Assembly: GCA_015062085.1 (NCBI GenBank)
Contig: SUVI01000012.1
Location: 1 to 42,553, forward strand
From: Planctomycetaceae bacterium
GTDB lineage: Bacteria; Planctomycetota; Planctomycetia; Pirellulales; Thermoguttaceae
Direction of reading: 5' to 3'
Length of the DNA: 42,553 nucleotides
Made by a program: the position numbers and the translations under genes. Positions 20,901 through 26,646 of this stretch are shown piece after piece (within the stretch, counting starts at the first letter, position 1; each line of letters begins with the position of its first letter). The notes beneath the pieces were generated by a model. That model had not been told where the DNA came from. It ran no database searches and saw nothing but the letters and a program-made list of their open reading frames with translations.

Positions 20901-23900
20901 GCAATGTACGTCGGTAAGACCGCGGACATTCTGAAACTGGATCCGATCGCGGCTGCCGGCGGTGACATCATCGCTCATGGAAACTACCTCCGGACCGAGG
21001 GAAATTCTGCGTCGCTGACCGCAAACGGTCAGGCAAAGATCGAGATCTCCAATGCCGGAACGATGTTTCTCCAGACCAACTCCATGGAGATCATGGGATC
21101 CGGAAACGGGAAACTCAAATTCAATGCGCATCAGATCGTTTCGCAGGACGCGCTCAACAAACTGAATCCGGCGGAAAGTCAGGCGCATTTCCAAACATTT
21201 TCCGTCTCACAGCAGGTCATTTCACCGGAGATCCGGATCACTTCGACCGATCCTGCCGCTGAAGTCTGGCTCTACGGAAACATCCTGAATCAGTGGGGCA
21301 GCGTGAACGTCGATTCCCTCGGTTCCATCCGGCAGGAAGGAATGATCGCCGCTCAGAGCGTGGACATCTCGACGAGCGGGAGTTTCATTCAGAATTACGT
21401 AACGGGACTTTACTCTACGGGAGGCCTTCCGGAAGAAGATCCGTACGTGCAGGACGCCGTTGAGAAGTTCATTCAGGAAATGCAGGGGACCGAGAAGACC
21501 GGCGAAAGCTGGAATTCCGAGAAAAAACTGGATCTGGACCCCGCCTCCAATTCCAGCATCATCGCGAGCGGATCCGTCTTCATTTCTGCCGAAAAATTGA
21601 ACATCAACGGCATGATCCTCAGCGGATTTGCGGATTACGAGCTGGATCTTGGCGCAATTGGAGTCATGGACGCCGTCGAGGCTTTCAGAAGATCCTACGC
21701 GGCAGGAACAGCTCCCTCCAGCATTCTGGATCTGACCTCCTACTTCCCAATGTACGCCTACGGATATTCCGCGACGCCGGTCAGTGTTCAGTTTGACGCA
21801 GCGTCCGATTCCTTTACCATCGGAGACATCATTGCCCGCGGCGGATCCGTGACCCTTTACGGAAACATCCTCTCCACGGGAAACGGAATGATCTTCGCCG
21901 CGTCCGGAAAAAGCGACGTAAAGATCACCAATCCAAGTGCCTACACTCTGGATCTTGGCGACATCGACCTCTCCTCAAAATCGGCAGGGATCGTGAAGTT
22001 CCAGGATACGGCTTTCAAACTCATCGACAAAAACGGGAAAACGACTTACTTGGAAACTGTCTATCAGAATCAGGACGGCCAGTGCATCGGATCTCAGACT
22101 GCCTACGATCCGGACACGATGAAGATCCGGTACGCCGAAGACGGAACTCCGGAAAAGAAGATCCTCGCCGCGGGAGCCTATTCGCCGACTCCGGACCGAT
22201 GGTATGCCTGGGCGGCTTCACAGGATTTCGAGCTGACGCAGGATGAATACGAAAAACGCAAGTACTCGTTCTGGATCCCCGCGGGAGAAAAGGTCTCCGA
22301 AGGTCAGGAAGCTAAAGTCATCCAGCCAATGGAACCGATCGATTCCGACACGCTGGTCGTGGATCCCGAGCTGGACGCAAACTATGACTTCATCGCAAAG
22401 TACTTCTGGGAAATGACGGACAGTGAGTACTCCGAATGGAAGTACGTCAATGATTCCAAGCGCGTCTTCATTTTCTACTGGGAGGAAAACTATGAACGCA
22501 CGCATACCTGGAAAGAAAACGAAAAATTCTACTACTATCTGAATGCGTCCCAGGACATTCAGGTCAATATTACTCCCGGAAGAAACGGTGACGTCGTGGT
22601 GGATTCCGTCGGCGCGATCAATGCAAGTTCCATTTTTGCACCTCACGGGAAGATCGAACTGACGTCGAATTCCGCGATCCAGACGCTCAAAACGACGGCC
22701 GACATTCAGAGCGGAAATATCTCGCTGAACGTCATTTCAGATCCGGCGATCTCTGTTCCGCGCGGCGGTATCGGAATGGCCTCTGCTCCGCTCTCGATCA
22801 GGCAGACGAATGACGCAGGGGAACCGCTGGCAGAAAGTCTCGTTTTGAACATTCACGCGGAGTTGGGGGACGTCTGGCTGCTGAATCGCTACTCGGACAC
22901 CATCATGAACGACATTCAGGTCGAAAACGGCGTGTTTGCGCTGAGATCGCAGGGAAGCATCCTCCAAAACAGCGGCACGTTCCTCCAGGCACAGAGACTC
23001 GAGCTTCTGAGCGATGCCGGAACGATCGGAAGTATGACGGATCCGCTGCGCATCGAGACTGCCGTCACGCAACGGACTGAGAAGCTGGAAGGAAATATCG
23101 TCCTGAAAGCCTCAGGAGACATTGCGGTCCGAGAAATGGGAAAAGCCGACGGGGAAGGTTTCAGCGACGACCCGCTTTATGTGGAAAAGATAGAGTCCAG
23201 TACCGGGGACGTGAAAGTTCAGGTCGCCGGCGGTGACATTCTGAACGGCAGCGAATTCGACTCGCAGCTCCAGACGGAGGAAAATTCCGCAAAAGAGTGG
23301 CTTGAGGACCACGGGATCATTCAGGGAGAAGAATACGAAAATCTCAAGAATGACGTCGTGGAGGCGATGCAGATGAAACTGGAATCGCTTTACCATGAAT
23401 TCTGGGAAAACGGCAAGGCACAGTATGACCCGGATTTCCAGTTCACCTACTCCGAACAAGAAAAGGAGAGCATGCGCAGCCGCGGGATCACCGAGAAGAG
23501 CATCGCAGAAGCGGAAGCAGAACTGACGGATTTCTATCATGAAAACTGCTTCGATTTCGGAAATGCGTCTTACGAGCCGGAGTTCCGCAAAGTGCTTACC
23601 GACGCAGAAAAGGAAACGCTCCTGAGCGGTTCGCTGCGTGAATTTGCGAAATTGAAAAACCTGCTGCCGTTCGAGACCTACGGGGAAAAAGCTGCCGACG
23701 ACGTGTCGATGACGGCCGTCATTTCCGGAGGAAAGATCATGCTGGAAACGGATCAGGCGATCGGCCGGCTGGAAGATCCCCTCGTCATCGAAGCCGGAAC
23801 GAAACTGCACTCGCTCGACGAAACCACGATCGACATTCTCCAGAAAGCCCTTCCGCAGGACGTCTCCTACGCCTACGATGAAACGGGCACCGCGGTCTCC

Positions 23901-26588
23901 ATGACCGTCCAGCTCAAAAACCAGCTGGTCCTGAACGCCTCGGAGACCGTCGAAGTTTCCGCGAAAAACGGTGCGATCCTGGGATCCGTAACGGACCTGA
24001 CGCTCGATTCCCTCCAGATCGAAAACGGAGACCTGACGCTCGACGTACAGGGAGACCTGAACGCAAATTCTCCGCTCCTGGCCAACAGTATGACCATGAA
24101 TGTCTGGGGAAACATCGGGACGGAAGAAACGCCGCTCTGCGTGACGCTCCAGGGAAACGATTCGACTTTGGACGCCTGGGCGGAGGGCAGCATCTGCATC
24201 GCAAGCGATTCCGATCTGCGCGTCAGGCATCTGGAAACACTTTCCGAAACCGGGATCCTCTTGAAAACCGCCAACGGCGCAAGTATTCTGGCTGCGGAAA
24301 CTGCGTATGCAGAGCACATCAAAACCGACGCGCTCCAGATCCTCTCTGATGGATCCATCGGTACGGAATCAGCTCCGATGACGCTCGCCGCCGGGACGGA
24401 AAACGGAACGGTGACCGCGGAGTTGAGTGCAAAAAATGAGATCGCTGCTGCGTCAAATGACGGACTGACGGTCCAGAATGCTGAAAGCGAGTCCGGCCGA
24501 GTCACCCTTTCCGCCGACGGCCAGATGAACGTCAACGGCGAGATCTCCGGGCACGGCGTGACGCTTGAGACGCAGAACGGCGATCTCGTGCAGGCGAAAG
24601 ACTCCGCGATCGAGTCGAAAGGCGCAGAAAACGCCCTAACGTTCAACGCGGACGGCAACGCGGTACTTGAAAATGCGGCATCGGAGGGTACTCTCACCGC
24701 TACCGCCGACGGCCAGATGAACGTCAACGGCGAGATCTCCGGGCACGGCGTGACGCTTGAGACACTAACGGGCGGTTTCTTCCAGAAAGACGGCTCGCAC
24801 ATCACGTCGCTGGGGGAAGAAAATGTCCTGACGGTCAAAGCTCATGAAGATGCGGTGCTCGCGGCACTTCGCTCCGATGGAAAAACGCTCCTCATCGAGT
24901 CGAAAGAAGGGGCTATTTTGCGAAATTCTGCCGAAACGACCATCGATGCCCAGTTTGCGGCAGTGACGCTTGATGCAGCGGCAGGAGTCGGCAGCGGACG
25001 GCTTGAAGAAACGGCCGGAAAAGATTTTCGCGATGCGATTTCGCTGAATGTGGAGACCGTGACGGGTTCCGTGTCGGGGACCGGAGGATTTTATGCCGAG
25101 CAGCTGACTGGAAATGCACTCACAGTCCACAGCGTCACGACGCAGGACGGAAGCATCGGCATTTTGACCGGGACGTCATCTCCATCTGGTCCATCCGATC
25201 CATCCGGTTCCGAAACAGGCGCAGATCTGCGGCTCGAAAACATTCAGGCCGGACATGGTGACATTTTCGCCGCAAATCTCGCAGAAACGGGAAGTCTGAC
25301 GCTCCAAGGGACGCTTTCCGGCAAAAACATTTACGCTTACGCCGGCGGAGAACTTCTCTCCGGGACGGATCTGGCGTTCAGGACTCCGGAAAGTGCGGGA
25401 ACGATCCAGCTTACAGCAGAAAAAACCGTCGGATCTCTGGAAGCTCCCGATGGATTCCGTGCGGATTGGGACGGCAAAATGCGCATTTACGGCAAAGAAG
25501 GTGTCGTACTTGACATCACGGGGCAGGGAGAGCGTGAGATCGAAACGCTTCTGACGCAGAATACCGTGCGGATCAAGGGAAACTATCCGGAGGCGGATCC
25601 TCTTAAGATCGGTACGTACACCGGGCAGGTCTTCCAGTCGGAAACGAAAGTTTCTTTCGAAAACGTGAGCATGGAGGCGGAATTCACCTTTGAACCGCGT
25701 CCGGACGCAGACATTTCGCTTCACGAACCGCTCATGCCGACCGATCTCAGCGTGAATTTCAAGGTCGATTCCATGGAATTTGACGGACCGGAATTTGAAT
25801 TTGACGCACTGTTCACGGATGATCTAGTCTTCAAGACCGACGCACTGAAGATCCAAAAACTTCAGCAGGAAACGCGTACCGGTGAAGTTCCGCTTCACAT
25901 CGACATCATGGGCTGGAGCGCAGAGCAAAGCCGGGTGGTCTGCATCGATTCGATCGACGCAGCGGGAATCGTTGACGTCTCGCGTCTCTATGCCGAAAAT
26001 GCAGAACTGACCGTAGATGCCGGGCCGATGATCCAGATCCAGGATGGTCTGACGAGCGGGCGTGTCCGGGTCGATCTCCACGACATGAAAACGCAGATCG
26101 ACGCGCAGGACAAAACAGCATTCAATGACCGAACGCACCTCTGGACTCAGGACGGACGGTACCGTCACCGGATCGATCCGCAAAGGGTCGAAACAGACAT
26201 TTATGTGCTGAACTACTCGCCGGAATACATCGTGAACTGGGAATTCGACACGGAAAACAGCGTCGAACGCCTGACGAACAAAGAGCTGCGCCTCGCGCTT
26301 TACGAGCATTGGTACCGACAGGATCGCGCGCTGAATGTACCGCGTCTCTTCATTCCCGCGGAGGAAACAAAGGAGGAAACGGAGGAGAAAACGGAGTCCT
26401 CTGAAACAGCTGCAGCTGCGTCGGAAACGGTCCAAGATCCGGAAAAAGAAACGAGTTCCGGACAAACAGAAGCCGGGAAAACGGAAAATGCCTTGGATCT
26501 GGAACTACCGGCACCACCAGCACTCCGGATCGAGTGGAAAGCAGAGGACCTCCAGCCGTCAGGTAAAGTGCAGGCCGGCATTCCGTAA
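9000..26588 (+). CDS. Giant filamentous-haemagglutinin/LktA-like secreted adhesin (TPS exoprotein)
   Basis: I place the start at ATG 9000 (GAGG 8 bases upstream) because it begins a signal peptide with a hydrophobic core, FSSWFLAAVMAVG, and a possible cut after A31. An in-frame ATG at 8907 only adds 31 non-signal residues. The 5862-residue product has a haemagglutination-activity/TPS domain at about 35-260: NAFNSFEQFSV and NPNGIL (123-128), the hallmark of two-partner secretion exoproteins. After it come dozens of roughly 80-100-residue units built on G-x-G-x-x-G-V-x-x… N-x-x-x-A-x-I-x-x-S tracts, alternating with beta-helix repeats, as in Fusobacterium LktA-type filamentous adhesins. Odd parts are a (E/K)ESTFQ array at residues 2616-2657, a duplicated helical insert at about 4757-4897, and a Glu/Thr-rich tail with no beta-barrel. 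No TpsB pore gene is in the window. Surface adhesion or toxin-like function is inferred from the family. Confidence 0.9.
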   Translation: MRISIQSVYRFSSWFLAAVMAVGPIHVRVFAQGAITADGRTATNISVSGNTTDITTQTISGVNAFNSFEQFSVLEGQTVNLHLPQGTANLVNTVTGETRTEIQGTLNSLLANGEIGGNVFLMNPNGILVGETGTINVGALGLSTPAVSFIDSLFENVTDPDTQELRLVPDMSAVSQVLEGNVPLSANGTIIVKGKIHAGWKAELISNQVEVGPGALIRLTPEFRVPLEEVVNIQGLESAADVQVVDADTIRIVGKDGVSIAGELAADGSTDSPNGGRISIRTADGDYSTSETNYEKRLVYLDENGNETWEVTDTPKMESVTNAVRPTDEEGNVTGPAYIFETEEDANAENWRELALDQEENGLPRVYEDDETGEKYCLKANGERAAYAEGMTGVYRMETTEVQAYDVEETEIAASDGTVNVQIAPEARIHANAAKDADGSFLGDGGTVEISADHRIEVLGTSADGIFETHGIENGTVTLSSEMADLNGQVVTDSQFRVLADSISWDGGEDGLFYFTQGGTEGNSKLNGMNVSGADISLFSNGTITLKNVHISTRAVQENAEYASAGERWKLHQTANSTADSGSVTIEAGTLVLENSEILTSARNGAGTNFAAGNVKITLRDKEGSLTIGETEYQTGMSLTNSSIDAGSWMVDASGNAVLSSDPSHGGLVQISISDNAFVNLLDFGGHAAAGFLLDENSAVIAGEMDLNVSAASGAYLDVSGESSETVDHYGLTLFKHITNLFSSIASGRVNEAEALILLDGKIRLSGDLDAESYAAANASFTTRGGELGFAFVKNHASSALTVGSLAELRARNIDLESRMNTSVYAGWSADFLGLSTSIKAIPLDIGIAVTLVETENALTVENGAVLEAAETLALTATTENDVTGDVSTRAFEDFLGIGFVFSDVHTKNELTIGNSVSGTGMAAGTEMAAGTETVPVMLSARNIELTAFTDLSTNVGSFAQVGSTTNIDTVKLANRITKNKLEQLSGKLNAFIKGKVSFLDALDTSKFGLTMGAAIQNTSLTNDLTVNGSARIHALKSLRLNSESQYLYHTNAYTLMGEAYNAANQPVPVGFAAAIGLPVLVSDTSTKLTIRSDAVLAADSISLTARTLYPYEYSHLLKDIFLDGDLSGLSVEAIYGILMDDSFGLLEGATNSMVQAMASGDKAAVSGSVNALDISTETVTKVEDGAKIWGAGSSMDGSTVTQASSLNAEASTDISVVNLAGALASGWRARFKPVWGTDAKTGVGASVLFVGLSNITIADVSPTLILAKTVAVHSDSSILDVALTIGAGNSRSFGFSGMTASSVLDTYTLAKIDDSTQIGTESLLTDSVSVTSDDAVVSVSAGGSVQKGSGGSGLTASVGIGGAVMELTRENYAVWGNLLDQDGKLATIRGYETAETLASVSTDSWVRNAVTLNALTSGVNVIYAAAGTFDSTNPDLPIEEVNEDGIEMEDLTQEVENGPTDGTVMNANLHSAWGIAGDASMTLIDETTYALLNGSTDLHFNPDGTGSVLNADGTSLGEAQIKIHAENATFHHALAGSASFQWGMGTGAASGGIAGSFAFLIDSAETLALVSLEKLDFHSGLKPDLALEPTSNTLNVTAEKSGEAVLLSIGASASFTNSRTEITFAGSAGYAMVKDSTRAEIAETEIQTGNADVSLTEEELRELQKLTDVMVSAKNSADLINLAGGVSISGTIGFGGAAAISVLELDTSALLRNVSLTADSLTLRSEDSGLIVHSALGTAVARPSSGLVPFSGALAIGVVSGTSQTGMTADSAALPGMIDLTGDLCIQTANTIRTDEEKNATAKTFDFQELITEEVNGELEDWEEKELYVGDDLSTVQITEGETTGENGESGDPMYRTVKIGMDPDSPKIVSFAVDASVGKIALGTAVSGNSIRTTHESILRNVNVQLGGDVIVTAGTDGGIYAFNVGGSVGTAGAAGLSVGVELIEQNTFVTLENMTLQNVRPAGTEFETVHDSFIAENRAQIVSAALDVRVSTECTAANLLAAYNQTGNRTLVQMKNANIQNEFGGIQVSGVSNADIIALMLQVGIASTAGVSANVAINSIGGVKLSDSEEQEAQILTLLAGTYGIDSDHAWVHESGIRISEGSLLSSAFGNLELNAETDGQLVSVAVTAAGGGTAAVGLSGSYAKIGSATVVEISDSLLETNDHVFLTVEEACALAEARSVQNGVTLTEAQKTALKNYFTQYFAGLQTHSGKYLVPTASVNGGNLTIRNEDRSLLVNVLLGGSGAGTAGVLVNCGVSAIQQTLLTRFTDSSLIASDRIASHTGSNGDFVTVGGNASVGLEGAGVGVNFNYSEYASIMKQSVENSKLLSGFGSIDLQTGSDRYLFVLSASGAGSGMVAVDANVGLNFLSNEVSTTVSDGSALHAGGNVLLTARSNDSIFNLTPTLALGIMGGGVGANATVTDISTLTFVNVLTSADGNGTVTSLSGLDLYRQADPLTLSIWDAEGNSQDVTVNGVGIYALSDQKVQSLGIAASGGLYFGVSGSSSVILNDAQTRARISGASVGLSDLHEYFTSPIYLPVEIGFDANGKYTLGEVNETPRPDLTQKALFRTDGFNFAGGIAGGAGALEVGISLTYLDQETESTVENLQTKRETGEESTFQEESTFQEESTFQEESTFQEKSTFQEESTFQEKSTFQEERSLAELWKQRSETANLNEVSVEAFSTVSFLPVMGNGSGGIVGVSGSYSLFNLSGSTKAQLISTDLKAESLNVQAGIWSDVEMYTVNIAGGAGAGIGSGAETLFDHETTALIGRSAGDSDAREIVTSGNLTVDAVSENHVRNYAFSLSGGIAAVPVNVQLFDISDRTAAEIAENFAVNAGGNVSVNAQNQLFIEEILGSGTGGGVTVGAGVDFMTLRNGAFTQIGDGTQILAKGDVSLNADVLRNVRVDDVGAGLSLASVNAVVTVLNSSAADVSDTVTISNTEYAVDYSEAVKEARYDFSTLLNGTDTEGNYVDFSQGKIDLDVRLADFYEMEPQDLKTKIGSLTQTGTQMTGASQAEVQPTEVPDVLAGVLLGKGSVIQADGELALSARQVHELELTTVIVQAGGVEIGGAVNVVTLGGNALVRVNGDLASGTKISLEASDILKGRGGEEKAASCAIGIGQAGVITAAAGVGVMDSASGAWIVFSGESAAPSGMAGTSETASIVQKISTWNSASPADICIHANAVHRYALMNGDVSAAWITASGIVSFIDDSLTAMIQGDQPVRFLTERGSVLMDASTYSRHDISTWGVAVNAGAGVGDESNLENSSTAKVVLADGTQIETGNLETYTLSAGPELEDDGTTLESKDDGESPETENRVSIQTKTETDADVKALGVNAGVGVGVGVSRTIVQNDMTSEISLGNGVKIRGNAVTLDAQTLQNSLLGNATAGGGQLLGSADSAEVYLSGTHDARILIQDDLDLQTHTADQLRAGKILFLTRTTANSDVKAAGGSGGILAVGVVQAKNDFTVNAEIALGADPRLAADEIRFLAETNGDLLTVLESGSGGGVDSSAGIVKSAWIPTAKISLAENTMEFLSQTANNLEASRILLETNTKGTLDFTNDSFRGGLVNGGGAGNDIQIRANSIQDLGNVRILAPEIQLHALTDILKERNDRNTYLASGGLVDIAASTGNQFLAEIEAQVNIGASAMISTGETGRNGETGRNGDLSILAQNTLNAFDTYYLNSGGVICVTVGSSDFLVKKLNANVRIGEGAELFSSRDLTLSALSGGEMYMELVANSYGVAGVPDGKGKMHVNSQNTVSIGKNAHLLSLGEMFLGAGSAPEGDSQWNIESIVNTFNGTALPFPSTASNDYLFTLENDIMIAEDASLRSVSDISLLSMAGLVRSVAHSYAGNTYAGVSSTDISNIFSDSDGQLYSSSSMTGFEFKGGITTAGKIEAGIYADSNLSIDADGNVTGSPWISYEIEKDSALDQSLEAEILALEEEIRHFQASGETAYIEALEAEKAQLEALQAMYVGKTADILKLDPIAAAGGDIIAHGNYLRTEGNSASLTANGQAKIEISNAGTMFLQTNSMEIMGSGNGKLKFNAHQIVSQDALNKLNPAESQAHFQTFSVSQQVISPEIRITSTDPAAEVWLYGNILNQWGSVNVDSLGSIRQEGMIAAQSVDISTSGSFIQNYVTGLYSTGGLPEEDPYVQDAVEKFIQEMQGTEKTGESWNSEKKLDLDPASNSSIIASGSVFISAEKLNINGMILSGFADYELDLGAIGVMDAVEAFRRSYAAGTAPSSILDLTSYFPMYAYGYSATPVSVQFDAASDSFTIGDIIARGGSVTLYGNILSTGNGMIFAASGKSDVKITNPSAYTLDLGDIDLSSKSAGIVKFQDTAFKLIDKNGKTTYLETVYQNQDGQCIGSQTAYDPDTMKIRYAEDGTPEKKILAAGAYSPTPDRWYAWAASQDFELTQDEYEKRKYSFWIPAGEKVSEGQEAKVIQPMEPIDSDTLVVDPELDANYDFIAKYFWEMTDSEYSEWKYVNDSKRVFIFYWEENYERTHTWKENEKFYYYLNASQDIQVNITPGRNGDVVVDSVGAINASSIFAPHGKIELTSNSAIQTLKTTADIQSGNISLNVISDPAISVPRGGIGMASAPLSIRQTNDAGEPLAESLVLNIHAELGDVWLLNRYSDTIMNDIQVENGVFALRSQGSILQNSGTFLQAQRLELLSDAGTIGSMTDPLRIETAVTQRTEKLEGNIVLKASGDIAVREMGKADGEGFSDDPLYVEKIESSTGDVKVQVAGGDILNGSEFDSQLQTEENSAKEWLEDHGIIQGEEYENLKNDVVEAMQMKLESLYHEFWENGKAQYDPDFQFTYSEQEKESMRSRGITEKSIAEAEAELTDFYHENCFDFGNASYEPEFRKVLTDAEKETLLSGSLREFAKLKNLLPFETYGEKAADDVSMTAVISGGKIMLETDQAIGRLEDPLVIEAGTKLHSLDETTIDILQKALPQDVSYAYDETGTAVSMTVQLKNQLVLNASETVEVSAKNGAILGSVTDLTLDSLQIENGDLTLDVQGDLNANSPLLANSMTMNVWGNIGTEETPLCVTLQGNDSTLDAWAEGSICIASDSDLRVRHLETLSETGILLKTANGASILAAETAYAEHIKTDALQILSDGSIGTESAPMTLAAGTENGTVTAELSAKNEIAAASNDGLTVQNAESESGRVTLSADGQMNVNGEISGHGVTLETQNGDLVQAKDSAIESKGAENALTFNADGNAVLENAASEGTLTATADGQMNVNGEISGHGVTLETLTGGFFQKDGSHITSLGEENVLTVKAHEDAVLAALRSDGKTLLIESKEGAILRNSAETTIDAQFAAVTLDAAAGVGSGRLEETAGKDFRDAISLNVETVTGSVSGTGGFYAEQLTGNALTVHSVTTQDGSIGILTGTSSPSGPSDPSGSETGADLRLENIQAGHGDIFAANLAETGSLTLQGTLSGKNIYAYAGGELLSGTDLAFRTPESAGTIQLTAEKTVGSLEAPDGFRADWDGKMRIYGKEGVVLDITGQGEREIETLLTQNTVRIKGNYPEADPLKIGTYTGQVFQSETKVSFENVSMEAEFTFEPRPDADISLHEPLMPTDLSVNFKVDSMEFDGPEFEFDALFTDDLVFKTDALKIQKLQQETRTGEVPLHIDIMGWSAEQSRVVCIDSIDAAGIVDVSRLYAENAELTVDAGPMIQIQDGLTSGRVRVDLHDMKTQIDAQDKTAFNDRTHLWTQDGRYRHRIDPQRVETDIYVLNYSPEYIVNWEFDTENSVERLTNKELRLALYEHWYRQDRALNVPRLFIPAEETKEETEEKTESSETAAAASETVQDPEKETSSGQTEAGKTENALDLELPAPPALRIEWKAEDLQPSGKVQAGIP
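16845..16970 (+). repeat. Seven tandem 18-bp repeats inside the adhesin gene
   Basis: GAGGAAAGCACCTTCCAA and near-identical variants (GAGAAAAGC, CAGGAG) repeat seven times in frame and encode (E-E/K-S-T-F-Q)7. The unit is a multiple of three, so copy-number change would lengthen or shorten the protein without breaking it. The repeat separates two glycine-rich beta-repeat units and is probably a flexible or coiled linker. Confidence 0.85.
24511..24763 (+). repeat. 61-bp perfect duplication inside the adhesin gene
   Basis: The 61 bases at 24511-24571 recur without a difference at 24703-24763. Both encode ADGQMNVNGEISGHGVTLE. The flanking units are related but diverged, so this stretch is either a recent duplication or has been kept identical by gene conversion. 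Confidence 0.85.
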
Positions 26589-26604
26589 AGTTTTGGCGAA
26601 CAGG

Positions 26605-26628
26605 AGCCGCAAAACTCCCGCTGCGGCT
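26605..26628. terminator. Weak hairpin between convergent adhesin and uvrA-like genes
   Basis: AGCCGCA (26605-26611) pairs with TGCGGCT (26622-26628) across a 10-base loop in the 58-base gap between the two convergent stop codons. There is no T-tract on either strand, so termination here would be weak or factor-assisted. Confidence 0.35.
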
Positions 26629-26646
26629 GAGATCCCGCCGCGCATT

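Noticed and set aside
8847..24317. Long minus-strand open frames opposite the adhesin gene (for example 10289-8847, 20534-18585, 24317-23112)
   Set aside because: They are Arg/Asp/His-rich, have no ribosome binding sites and mirror the codon bias of the plus-strand gene, whose domains and repeats are recognisable.
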